This document shows positions 1 through 4,330 of a stretch of 5,714 nt of DNA, in pieces. The DNA comes from Candidatus Methanomethylophilaceae archaeon (lineage in GTDB: Archaea > Thermoplasmatota > Thermoplasmata > Methanomassiliicoccales > Methanomethylophilaceae): positions 1 to 5,714 of the forward strand of contig DUKW01000136.1 of the NCBI GenBank assembly GCA_013329105.1, given 5' to 3'. The notes beneath the pieces are model-generated. The model worked only from the letters and a program-made list of their open reading frames with translations, did no database searches and was not told the origin of the DNA. The translations under genes and the position numbers were made by a program. How positions within the stretch are numbered: position 1 is the first letter of the stretch; every line of letters begins with the position of its first letter.

Positions 1-300
1 ATTAGGACAATTCAATCTGAAAATCTGGTCGAACGTGCGCGGATTGCCGGTGAAAAAATGATTGAGACCCTTAAGGCATCTATAGGCGGTCCTGTGATTG
101 ATGTGCGCGGCAAAGGTTTCATGATAGGTATCGAGATGCCCGGGCACGCAAAGGAGCTACAAACCTTTGCTATGGAAAGGGGAATCCTGATTAATGTGTG
201 TGCTGAAAATGTTGTCAGGCTTGTTCCCCCTCTTGTGATTAGTGACTCCTCTTTACAGAAATTCCTGGACACTTTTAATTATTATATGGAAATTATATGA
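1..300 (+). CDS. argD: Acetylornithine aminotransferase family protein (class III, PLP-dependent), 3' end only
   Basis: This is the last 99 residues of a PLP-dependent class III aminotransferase; the start and the PLP-lysine region lie left of the window. The frame is open from base 1 and stops at TGA 298-300. The C-terminal subdomain is recognisable from the block VRGKGFMIGIE (visible residues 35-45) and the later block ENVVRLVPPLVIS (69-81), both typical of acetylornithine/ornithine-type aminotransferases. Family members transfer the amino group of N-acetylornithine to 2-oxoglutarate in arginine synthesis. Related archaeal enzymes also act on LysW-bound or succinylated intermediates, and this tail cannot separate those substrates. 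It is followed by a T-rich tract and a separate promoter for the next gene, so it looks like the last gene of its unit. The family is secure; the exact substrate is inferred. Confidence 0.85.
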   Translation: MRTIQSENLVERARIAGEKMIETLKASIGGPVIDVRGKGFMIGIEMPGHAKELQTFAMERGILINVCAENVVRLVPPLVISDSSLQKFLDTFNYYMEII

Positions 301-320
301 CAATTTGTCGGAATATTTCC

Positions 321-340
321 CTTCTTCTTTTTTTTTGTAT
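321..340 (+). terminator. T-rich archaeal terminator after argD
   Basis: A pyrimidine-rich stretch ends in nine consecutive T residues (328-336), 27 bases after the aminotransferase stop codon. I see no stable hairpin before it. Archaeal RNA polymerase is known to terminate on T-runs without hairpins, so this is a good terminator for the upstream gene. It sits just before the next gene's TATA box. Confidence 0.6.
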
Positions 341-350
341 GATATATTAC

Positions 351-358
351 ATATTAAT
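351..358 (+). promoter_or_regulatory. TATA box of the ACT-domain gene
   Basis: ATATTAAT is centred about 27 bp upstream of the ATG at 382, in a very AT-rich spacer. Archaeal transcription starts about 26-27 bp after the TATA centre, so the transcript would begin at or next to the ATG. That implies a leaderless mRNA, which fits the absence of any GGTG/GGAG ribosome site before the ATG. A second AT-rich stretch at 341-348 is a weaker alternative. Confidence 0.5.
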
Positions 359-381
359 AGACGAAAATCATTATTACATTT

Positions 382-1071
382 ATGTCAAATGTGCAGTCCA
401 AGGAGAGCGTTGCTGAGAGAACGCGGGTTTACATAGATTCACATCCAAGCATCAAGGACTGTGTTTCGAAGGGCCTTATTAATTATTCCTCATTGACAAG
501 ACTGATAATGAAGGAGCTAAACATTAGCAATGAGGAAGCAGTTATGATAGCCTGCAGGCGATATGCCCAAAAGCTGGGCAGTAGCGATCATGAGGGGGAG
601 ATACTTAAGATTCTCAAAGACAGTCGTTTGGAAATGAGGACCAAGCTTTGTATAATCACCGCCAAAAATGATTGGGCTGTGATGCATAAGATGGACAGTC
701 TATTTAGGGACCTCTGGAATGAGAAATCGATCATGCAGATCGTGCAGAGCACCAGCGCTGTGACGATTATCTGCGATAAAATGCTCAGAGACCGTATCAT
801 GGATACATTGGGGAGGTTCAATATCATTAAAGTCCGTGACGATCTTGTAGAGATATCAGTAAAGAGCCCTGAGGCCATTGTGGAGACCAGTGGTGTCATC
901 TCTTACTTGATAAACAACCTCTCTGATGCCGGAATAAACATCGAGGAGACTATAAGCTGTCATACGGACACAATATTCGTGGTCAGCAAGGACAGCATGA
1001 TCGATGCGTATTCGGTTCTCAGTCGTACCATACAGAATGCGGAAGAGACAGTAGAGGCCCGACAGGCTTAG
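382..1071 (+). CDS. ACT-domain protein (archaeal, regulator-like)
   Basis: This 229-residue soluble protein carries ACT-type ligand-binding units and no catalytic domain. Residues ~8-68 form a small helical N-terminal region (PSIKDCVSKGLINYSSL, then a RRYAQKL helix), a pattern I associate with archaeal ACT proteins of unknown role. Residues ~86-150 and ~150-222 each read as a beta-alpha-beta-beta-alpha-beta unit. The second (LVEISVKSPEAI, then AGINIEETISCHTDTIFVV) closely resembles the ACT pair of aspartokinase. ACT domains usually bind amino acids and control metabolic enzymes or transcription, so an amino-acid-sensing role is inferred, perhaps linked to the adjacent arginine gene. The start ATG has no ribosome site but fits a leaderless promoter. 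The stop is TAG, the only TAG among the genes here. No nucleotide-binding or DNA-binding motif is evident. Confidence 0.75.
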   Translation: MSNVQSKESVAERTRVYIDSHPSIKDCVSKGLINYSSLTRLIMKELNISNEEAVMIACRRYAQKLGSSDHEGEILKILKDSRLEMRTKLCIITAKNDWAVMHKMDSLFRDLWNEKSIMQIVQSTSAVTIICDKMLRDRIMDTLGRFNIIKVRDDLVEISVKSPEAIVETSGVISYLINNLSDAGINIEETISCHTDTIFVVSKDSMIDAYSVLSRTIQNAEETVEARQA

Positions 1072-1084
1072 GCTGTTTATGAAA

Positions 1085-1120
1085 GCCCAGGAAGATATGG
1101 GCACCCTTCATTATTTTTGG
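1085..1120 (+). terminator. Possible terminator after the ACT gene
   Basis: A five-base-pair hairpin (GCCCA 1085-1089 with TGGGC 1098-1102, eight-base loop) lies 14 bases after the stop codon. It is followed by a modest T-rich stretch, TTATTTTT, at 1111-1118. The stem is short and the T-run is interrupted, so this is only a candidate. Confidence 0.35.
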
Positions 1121-1340
1121 GGTAGTTGTTCTTTCTGTTTCCCATCTAGCTCCGAATCTCCTCTGCAATCCTGGTAAGCACCAGAGTGCCACACCTTCAA
1201 GTCTTGTTTATTGTATTGGCCAACTTTTATCGATAAGATTTTGATGCTTAATCAGTTAGATATAATTGAGATCAGTGACAATTTGCATTTATATCTTACC
1301 TGTTTTGCCCTGAAAGTTATCCTTAACTTTATCTTCATTC
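1121..1340. other. Intergenic stretch without a supported gene
   Basis: Between the ACT gene and the tRNA-Thr (1072-1388, 317 bp) I find no credible protein gene. A 71-codon plus-strand frame from 1211 runs into the tRNA and encodes the EPPEGFEPSA sequence typical of translated tRNA, so it is an artefact. The stretch from about 1205 is AT-rich. It contains a perfect inverted repeat (1313-1330) and, nearer the tRNA, a candidate terminator. No start codon with a ribosome site leads a convincing short frame here. Confidence 0.5.
1313..1330. repeat. Perfect inverted repeat, 7-bp arms with 4-bp spacer
   Basis: AAAGTTA (1313-1319) and TAACTTT (1324-1330) are exact reverse complements separated by TCCT. 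The element lies 59 bp past the 3' end of the tRNA-Thr on its strand, in a gene-free stretch. It could form a hairpin in a transcript or serve as a dimeric protein site. No T-run follows it on either strand, so a terminator role is not favoured. Confidence 0.45.
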
Positions 1341-1364
1341 AAAAATGGGGATTATCCACACCCC
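1341..1364 (-). terminator. Candidate terminator of tRNA-Thr
   Basis: Read on the minus strand, a GGGG/CCCC stem (1361-1364 with 1347-1350, ten-base loop) is followed directly by ATTTTTG (T5 from 1345 to 1341). It begins about 25 bases after the tRNA 3' end. The T5 tract could stop archaeal polymerase on its own; the stem is short. Confidence 0.45.
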
Positions 1365-1388
1365 TTTCCTTGGTTAAGATAGAGAAGA

Positions 1389-1465
1389 TGGAGCCACCAG
1401 AGGGATTCGAACCCTCGGCCTGCTGATTACAAGTCAGCCGCTCTACCTGGCTAAGCAATGGTGGC
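1389..1465 (-). tRNA. tRNA-Thr (anticodon TGT), CCA encoded
   Basis: A complete cloverleaf reads on the minus strand. The acceptor stem is GCCACCA/TGGTGGC and the D stem GCTT/GAGC with a GG-containing loop. The anticodon stem is GCTGA/TCAGC with loop CTTGTAA, which gives anticodon TGT for threonine ACA codons. The variable loop is AGGCC and the T arm GAGGG-TTCGAAT-CCCTC. The discriminator is U (1392), as is common for archaeal threonine tRNAs, and CCA is encoded in the DNA (1391-1389). There is no intron in the anticodon loop. Position 9 is T rather than a purine, a minor deviation. It is divergent from the FKBP gene. Confidence 0.96.
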
Positions 1466-1506
1466 ATGCTGCAGGATATTTAGCATCCCCTTCTTATCAT
1501 TTGTCC

Positions 1507-1515
1507 TTATTTTAA
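1507..1515 (-). promoter_or_regulatory. Probable TATA box of tRNA-Thr
   Basis: On the minus strand TTAAAATAA is centred near 1511, about 46 bp upstream of the mature tRNA 5' end. Initiation about 27 bp downstream would leave a leader of roughly 19 nucleotides for RNase P to remove. A closer AT-rich box at 1476-1483 is too near the tRNA to place the start outside it. Confidence 0.4.
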
Positions 1516-1558
1516 GTGGTTCCTTTGATCGCTGCCAGTATCTGGGCTTACCAAAAGC

Positions 1559-1566
1559 TTTATTAT
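1559..1566 (+). promoter_or_regulatory. Probable TATA box of the FKBP gene
   Basis: TTTATTAT is preceded by a purine-rich, BRE-like CAAAAGC (1552-1558). A start about 27 bp downstream, near 1590, would give a leader of about 34 nucleotides that includes the GGTGA ribosome site at 1614-1618. AT-rich sequence at 1601-1610 is too close to the ATG to serve such a leader. Confidence 0.45.
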
Positions 1567-1613
1567 GGGTAAAAGTTTGTCGGTGAGTCGTACCTATTCA
1601 TATATTATAAATT

Positions 1614-1618
1614 GGTGA
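1614..1618 (+). promoter_or_regulatory. Shine-Dalgarno that decides the FKBP start
   Basis: GGTGA stands five bases before ATG 1624 and matches the 16S rRNA anti-Shine-Dalgarno. The in-frame TTG (1612) and GTG (1615) codons overlap this site, so they are more likely ribosome-site sequence than starts. The ATG is therefore preferred. Confidence 0.65.
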
Positions 1619-1623
1619 AATTT

Positions 1624-2364
1624 ATGGCAATTAAGAACGGCGATGTAGTATGCATAGAGTATGAGGCTTATCTGGTAGACGATAACACACTTTTCGATAC
1701 CAGCAATGAGGAAAAAGCAAAGGAAGCAGGCATTTATAATGAGCAATATAAATACGCTCCCATGCCTGTATTGGTAGGGAGCGGAGGACTCTTTAAAGGG
1801 TTAGAGGACGCTATAATTGACTCTGAAGTGGGAGAGGAGAGAGAAGTTATACTCCCCCCAGAACTTGCAGGCGGTGAGAGAGATCCTAAGCTCATTGAGT
1901 TATTGCCTATTCGTGAATTTCGTAAGAAAGACGTCGAGCCCTATCCAGGTCTTGAGGTCACGATTGGTAACCGCAAAGGTACGGTGACCTCTGTACATGC
2001 AGGAAGGGTCAGGGTCGATTTCAACAGCCCTTTGGCTGGTAAGACGCTGAAATATAAGTTCACTGTGACCGAGATAATTGAGGACCCCTTAGAGAAGGCC
2101 AAAGCTTTGTTGGACCTCAATTATGGCACCTCAGACGGCTTTGATTTTGAGATCAGAGATGACAGTGTAGACGTAAAGTTATCCGAAGTTTGCAAGTTCG
2201 ATCAGAACTGGCCTATGGCGCGTTTCAGGCTGGTCTCAGCTCTCCGTGAGACCTTCGGTGTGGATACTGTCCGTTTCATCGAGGAATGGACAAAGATATC
2301 GAATGAGGACGACTCTAAAGAGTCTGAGGTGGTTGAGGAAGCGTCCGACAACTCAGATGAGTGA
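1624..2364 (+). CDS. FKBP-type peptidyl-prolyl cis-trans isomerase, long archaeal (FKBP26) type
   Basis: This 246-residue cytoplasmic isomerase/chaperone catalyses cis-trans isomerisation of X-Pro bonds. The first FKBP half spans residues ~1-80, with the hallmark LFDTS (23-27) and the VGSGGLFKGLEDA block (51-63). The IF chaperone insert covers ~85-130 and begins after the ELLPIREF segment. The second FKBP strand region follows (VDFNSPLAGKTLKYKFTV, 131-148). Residues ~155-225 form the extra C-terminal domain of long archaeal FKBPs such as M. jannaschii FKBP26, and ~227-246 is a very acidic tail. SlyD-like proteins usually have His in DFNHPLAG where this one has Ser (135). There is no signal peptide or His-rich metal tail. 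The start is set by GGTGA. It is a single gene between two tRNA genes. The family call is secure; the clients are unknown. Confidence 0.93.
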   Translation: MAIKNGDVVCIEYEAYLVDDNTLFDTSNEEKAKEAGIYNEQYKYAPMPVLVGSGGLFKGLEDAIIDSEVGEEREVILPPELAGGERDPKLIELLPIREFRKKDVEPYPGLEVTIGNRKGTVTSVHAGRVRVDFNSPLAGKTLKYKFTVTEIIEDPLEKAKALLDLNYGTSDGFDFEIRDDSVDVKLSEVCKFDQNWPMARFRLVSALRETFGVDTVRFIEEWTKISNEDDSKESEVVEEASDNSDE

Positions 2365-2380
2365 GCCGGAAAAGAGAAAC

Positions 2381-2388
2381 TATTAAAT
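2381..2388 (+). promoter_or_regulatory. TATA box of tRNA-Arg
   Basis: TATTAAAT is centred about 26 bp before the first base of the mature tRNA. A purine-rich, BRE-like stretch precedes it (2369-2379). Initiation would fall at or very near the tRNA 5' end. The T-rich CTTTTTAA at 2393-2400 may also end FKBP transcripts. Confidence 0.55.
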
Positions 2389-2410
2389 CAATCTTTTTAA
2401 TCTTTACGAT

Positions 2411-2488
2411 GGGCGCGTGGCCTAGCCAGGATATGGCAGCAGCCTCCTAAGCTGCAGGTCAGGGGTTCGAATCCCCTCGCGCTCGCCA
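2411..2488 (+). tRNA. tRNA-Arg (anticodon CCT), CCA encoded
   Basis: A complete cloverleaf is present. The acceptor stem is GGGCGCG/CGCGCTC with one G-U pair, and the D stem is GCC/GGC. The anticodon stem is GCAGC/GCTGC with loop CTCCTAA, giving anticodon CCT for arginine AGG codons. The variable loop is AGGTC and the T arm AGGGG-TTCGAAT-CCCCT. The discriminator is G (2485) and CCA is encoded at 2486-2488. No intron is visible. The stop codon of the convergent microprotein gene lies only six bases beyond the CCA. Confidence 0.96.
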
Positions 2489-2494
2489 GAAGCG

Positions 2495-2686
2495 TTAACC
2501 ATATATTATCGCACCTGCCACGATGCAGACGAGTGCTGTACTCAGTGTGGCTATTACCAATTGCAATCTTTCTTGACTATGCTTCTTCTTTAAGTCAACC
2601 CTTTCGGCTATTTCTGAGGCTTCATCTGCGATCTTTTTTCTGAGCGCCTCAACGGATGCGTTATTCTCATCTTCAGACATAGTCAT
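2495..2686 (-). CDS. Small single-pass membrane protein (C-terminal anchor), unknown function
   Basis: I do not recognise this 63-residue protein. Residues ~10-41 are highly charged and probably helical or coiled-coil (ALRKKIADEASEIAERV, then KKKHSQER). Residues ~42-61 form one hydrophobic helix ending in Tyr-Gly, with almost nothing after it. That layout is of a tail-anchored protein with the charged part in the cytoplasm. Two starts are possible: ATG at 2686 or ATG at 2680 (two residues shorter). Neither has a Shine-Dalgarno. ATTAAATT (2704-2711) lies 27 bp from the second and 21 bp from the first, so leaderless initiation at 2680 is slightly favoured. The composition and intact layout make a real gene likely. 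It is divergent from the 194-residue gene. Confidence 0.6.
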   Translation of the reverse strand: MTMSEDENNASVEALRKKIADEASEIAERVDLKKKHSQERLQLVIATLSTALVCIVAGAIIYG

Positions 2687-2773
2687 TGCCAGGGGTTGGG
2701 ATGAATTTAATGTTTGTGCGACCCGGGTGATAGTGTTATCAAGGTAATGTTACATTAACCCTCGGCGCTTGAT
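2687..2773. promoter_or_regulatory. Shared divergent promoter region
   Basis: These 87 bp separate two divergent genes and must hold both promoters. On the minus strand the clear TATA candidate is ATTAAATT (2704-2711). On the plus strand the candidates are weaker: GTAATGTTAC (2744-2753) is at the right distance for a leaderless start at 2774, and ATTAA lies at 2754-2758. A Shine-Dalgarno is absent before ATG 2774. Confidence 0.45.
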
Positions 2774-3358
2774 ATGAAGGAAGACATCCCCAAGTCACTC
2801 GTTGGTTTAGGTTTAGAAGAATGGTACACAAGCCTGAAGGATGAGGAAAAACGTATATTTTTGAGATATCTCAACAAAGTAGGCATCACGGAGAATGCGC
2901 GTGATCTTTTACTTGCTATAGCGCGTGCCTCCAACGAAGAAGAGAACTACAACTTCGCAATGCTGGTAGCATCATATGGTATAGACATTGGACCGGAGGA
3001 TATGACGTCCTTCCTTTTGATGGAGGAGCTCATTACTGCTTTGGTTGAATCAGAGCAGTATGAGGAGGCGAAAGAGGTATGTTTTATAGCATTGGAGATG
3101 TTCCCAAAGCTGACTGAAAAACTTATCGAGGCGAATAATGGTAACATCCCTAAAAAAATGGCCTGCCGGAATCGTCTAATAGATATAGTTGTAGGGGTGG
3201 ATGGAGATTATGATTTCGCAGAGAGGCTGCTTCATGATTTTGTAGATAAGGGTATACTGCAGCCTGAGGAGCTTTCTCTGCGACTTAACAGCCTTAAGAT
3301 CCACCGCCTACAGCGCGGTTTTGATATGATCTTTACTCTTCGCCCTAAGGAAAATTAA
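2774..3358 (+). CDS. Hypothetical all-helical protein, 194 aa
   Basis: I do not recognise this protein. It is soluble, acidic, and predicted by eye to be almost wholly alpha-helical. There is no signal peptide, membrane segment, P-loop, zinc site or other catalytic motif. Successive amphipathic helices (residues ~15-36, 40-51, 54-68, 81-92, 95-108) recall TPR-like helical hairpins. The pair around LITALVESEQYEEAKEVCFIAL (86-107) is most TPR-like, with the Y..A pattern of helix A/B packing. That suggests a protein-interaction scaffold, which is inference. The start ATG lacks a ribosome site, in keeping with leaderless genes nearby. The TAA stop interlocks with the stop of the convergent COG3323 gene. 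Reading-frame integrity over 194 codons supports a real gene, perhaps lineage-specific. Confidence 0.7.
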   Translation: MKEDIPKSLVGLGLEEWYTSLKDEEKRIFLRYLNKVGITENARDLLLAIARASNEEENYNFAMLVASYGIDIGPEDMTSFLLMEELITALVESEQYEEAKEVCFIALEMFPKLTEKLIEANNGNIPKKMACRNRLIDIVVGVDGDYDFAERLLHDFVDKGILQPEELSLRLNSLKIHRLQRGFDMIFTLRPKEN

Positions 3359-3702
3359 GACCCGACGATCTCTCGGCCGGGTATGAATGGATAGATATCT
3401 ATGCCAGGCTCCTCATATGGGTGGGCGCTCATTATAGCGTCTACCACCTTGTCTAGGTCAGAGGCTCGGATGGCAAACTCTAGGCGCAACTCATCTGCCT
3501 CCTCTAACCGGCCCACTTTTCCTTGGTAGGGGTTGGCACCCGCTAGCGGTCTCCAACAACCTTTAACCATCTGATAGCTGAAGACCATATCATAATGAGG
3601 ATAGATCGGCTCCATAGCGGAGTTCACGGCCTCCATGATTTTTTCCCTATACTCTGGGGGCAGGAAGACCACTACTTTATAGAAATCTCCTATACGCGGC
3701 AT
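3355..3702 (-). CDS. NIF3-insert/CutA-like protein (COG3323-type), 115 aa
   Basis: This small soluble protein matches the stand-alone form of the domain inserted in many NIF3/YqfO dinuclear-metal proteins, which has a CutA/PII-like alpha-beta fold. A first strand (residues 8-14, KVVVFLP) is followed by a helix. The diagnostic block is WRPLAGANPYQGKVGRLEE (50-68), then ELRLEF (71-76). A helix precedes the second block, AHPYEEPGIDIYP (93-105). These two blocks are the family hallmark. The function is not established; metal binding or oligomer assembly is inferred from fold relatives. The ATG at 3702 has no strong ribosome site, but ATTAATAA (minus, 3723-3730) stands about 25 bp upstream, compatible with a near-leaderless mRNA. 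It shares its promoter region with the parvulin gene and its 3' end with the 194-residue gene. Confidence 0.82.
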   Translation of the reverse strand: MPRIGDFYKVVVFLPPEYREKIMEAVNSAMEPIYPHYDMVFSYQMVKGCWRPLAGANPYQGKVGRLEEADELRLEFAIRASDLDKVVDAIMSAHPYEEPGIDIYPFIPGREIVGS

Positions 3703-3722
3703 ATCACAATCAATGTTCGCCG

Positions 3723-3730
3723 TTATTAAT
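3723..3730 (-). promoter_or_regulatory. TATA box of the COG3323-type gene
   Basis: ATTAATAA on the minus strand is centred about 25 bp from the ATG ending at 3702, so transcription would begin at or a base or two around the start codon. Confidence 0.4.
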
Positions 3731-3751
3731 CAATCTTACTCAATGGAAGGA

Positions 3752-3759
3752 TTTATCAT
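3752..3759 (+). promoter_or_regulatory. TATA box of the parvulin gene
   Basis: TTTATCAT follows the purine-rich GGAAGGA (3745-3751, BRE-like) and is centred about 26.5 bp before ATG 3782. This predicts a leaderless transcript starting at that ATG. It also argues against the upstream in-frame ATGs at 3713 and 3743, which lie before the promoter. Confidence 0.5.
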
Positions 3760-3781
3760 CCAAGGTAGCGTTCTTTCCCGC

Positions 3782-4063
3782 ATGGTAAAGCAGGTAAGGG
3801 CTTCCCACATTCTTGTACAGAGCGAAAAGAAGGCCAAAGAGATAATGGAGTTTGTCAATGGTGGTGAGACCTTTGAAAGCATGGCTAAGAAATATTCCGA
3901 ATGTCCCTCAGCTAAGAACGGTGGGGACTTAGGGTGGTTTGGCCGCGGAAAGATGGTTCCTGAGTTTGAAAATGCTGCCTTTAAGGCAAAACCCGGTACT
4001 GTGGTGGGGCCAGTACGCACACAGTTCGGTTGGCATCTCATAATGGTCACTGATACAAAGTGA
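3782..4063 (+). CDS. Parvulin-type peptidyl-prolyl isomerase (PpiC/Par10 type)
   Basis: This is a single-domain 93-residue cytoplasmic parvulin, close to the ~92 residues of E. coli Par10, that isomerises X-Pro bonds. Active-site positions are visible: His9 in RASHILV, Cys41 in SECPSAKNGGDLGWF, Met58 and Phe62 in GKMVPEFENAAF, and His85 in FGWHLIMV. It has no basic phospho-binding loop of the Pin1 kind, so it is probably not phosphoserine-specific. There is no signal peptide or membrane anchor, unlike PrsA or PpiD. The frame is open upstream to 3713, but the start at 3782 agrees with family length and with a TATA box 26-27 bp before it. It converges with the small thioredoxin gene across an 18-bp gap and is divergent from the COG3323-type gene. 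Confidence 0.93.
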   Translation: MVKQVRASHILVQSEKKAKEIMEFVNGGETFESMAKKYSECPSAKNGGDLGWFGRGKMVPEFENAAFKAKPGTVVGPVRTQFGWHLIMVTDTK

Positions 4064-4081
4064 CACAACCCCTTTGAAATC

Positions 4082-4321
4082 TTATGAAAGGTCCTGAAGG
4101 ATCTTTTTTATCTCCTTTATGGTAGCCACTCTTCCAGAGACGTAGGTTTTGCCGTTTATCGTTAATGTAGGAGTCATAATAATACCTCTATCAACCATCT
4201 CATCGTAATCCTCCACCTTCCGCAACTCGGCATCGATGCCGAGCTCTTTTAAAGCATCCCGGGTATTGCGCTCCAGTCTCTTGCATTTTGAGCAACCGCT
4301 ACCGAAAATTTCTATAATCAT
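4082..4321 (-). CDS. Small thioredoxin/glutaredoxin-like redox protein (MTH895/TM0996 type)
   Basis: This 79-residue cytoplasmic thiol-disulfide protein belongs to the minimal thioredoxin-fold family known from M. thermautotrophicus MTH895. The first strand is IIEIFG (2-7). The redox site is Cys10-Ser-Lys-Cys13. The fold continues with a helix (KRLERNTRDALKELG), strand AELRKV, a cis-proline at Pro51 (IMTPTLTING) and the strand pair ending in VSGRV, then a final helix. The active site differs from the CGPC of thioredoxin and resembles the CxxC variants of this family. ATG 4321 is preceded at five bases by GGTGA (4325-4329), whose GTG lies in frame and lengthens the frame by three residues. The ATG matches the family N-terminus. 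The partner or reductase is not encoded here. Confidence 0.88.
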   Translation of the reverse strand: MIIEIFGSGCSKCKRLERNTRDALKELGIDAELRKVEDYDEMVDRGIIMTPTLTINGKTYVSGRVATIKEIKKILQDLS

Positions 4322-4324
4322 TAT

Positions 4325-4329
4325 GTTCA
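4325..4329 (-). promoter_or_regulatory. Shine-Dalgarno that decides the redox protein start
   Basis: On the minus strand AAGGTGA precedes ATG 4321 with a five-base gap. The arrangement is the same as for the FKBP gene, where an in-frame GTG is also embedded in the site. A TATA candidate, TAAAATA (minus, 4344-4350), is centred 26 bp from the same ATG, so a leaderless start would give the same protein. Confidence 0.55.
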
Positions 4330-4330
4330 C

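Noticed and set aside
12..436. Open frames overlapping the aminotransferase tail and the T-run
   Set aside because: The minus-strand frame is antisense to argD. The plus-strand one crosses the terminator and promoter region and ends inside the ACT gene.
588..1104. Minus-strand open frames opposite the ACT gene
   Set aside because: They mirror the coding strand of a recognised ACT protein; their composition is shadow-like and they match no family.
1072..1210. Possible decayed gene after the ACT gene (short fragments such as LTRIAEEIR on the minus strand)
   Set aside because: The fragments are too short and match nothing I recognise; stops occur in all frames.
1211..1426. 71-codon plus-strand open frame
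   Set aside because: It runs into the tRNA-Thr gene and its end is antisense tRNA translated (EPPEGFEPSA). It has no ribosome site and low-quality composition.
2947..3147. Minus-strand open frame inside the 194-residue gene
   Set aside because: It is Ser-rich shadow translation with no start signals; the opposite strand has the longer and better-composed frame.
3713..3781. N-terminal extension of the parvulin from ATG 3713 or 3743
   Set aside because: It would add 13-23 residues absent from single-domain parvulins and overlaps the promoter. The TATA box at 3752-3759 points to ATG 3782. It does not look like a signal peptide.
3736..4068. Minus-strand 110-codon frame opposite the parvulin
   Set aside because: It is antisense to a parvulin with all active-site motifs intact.
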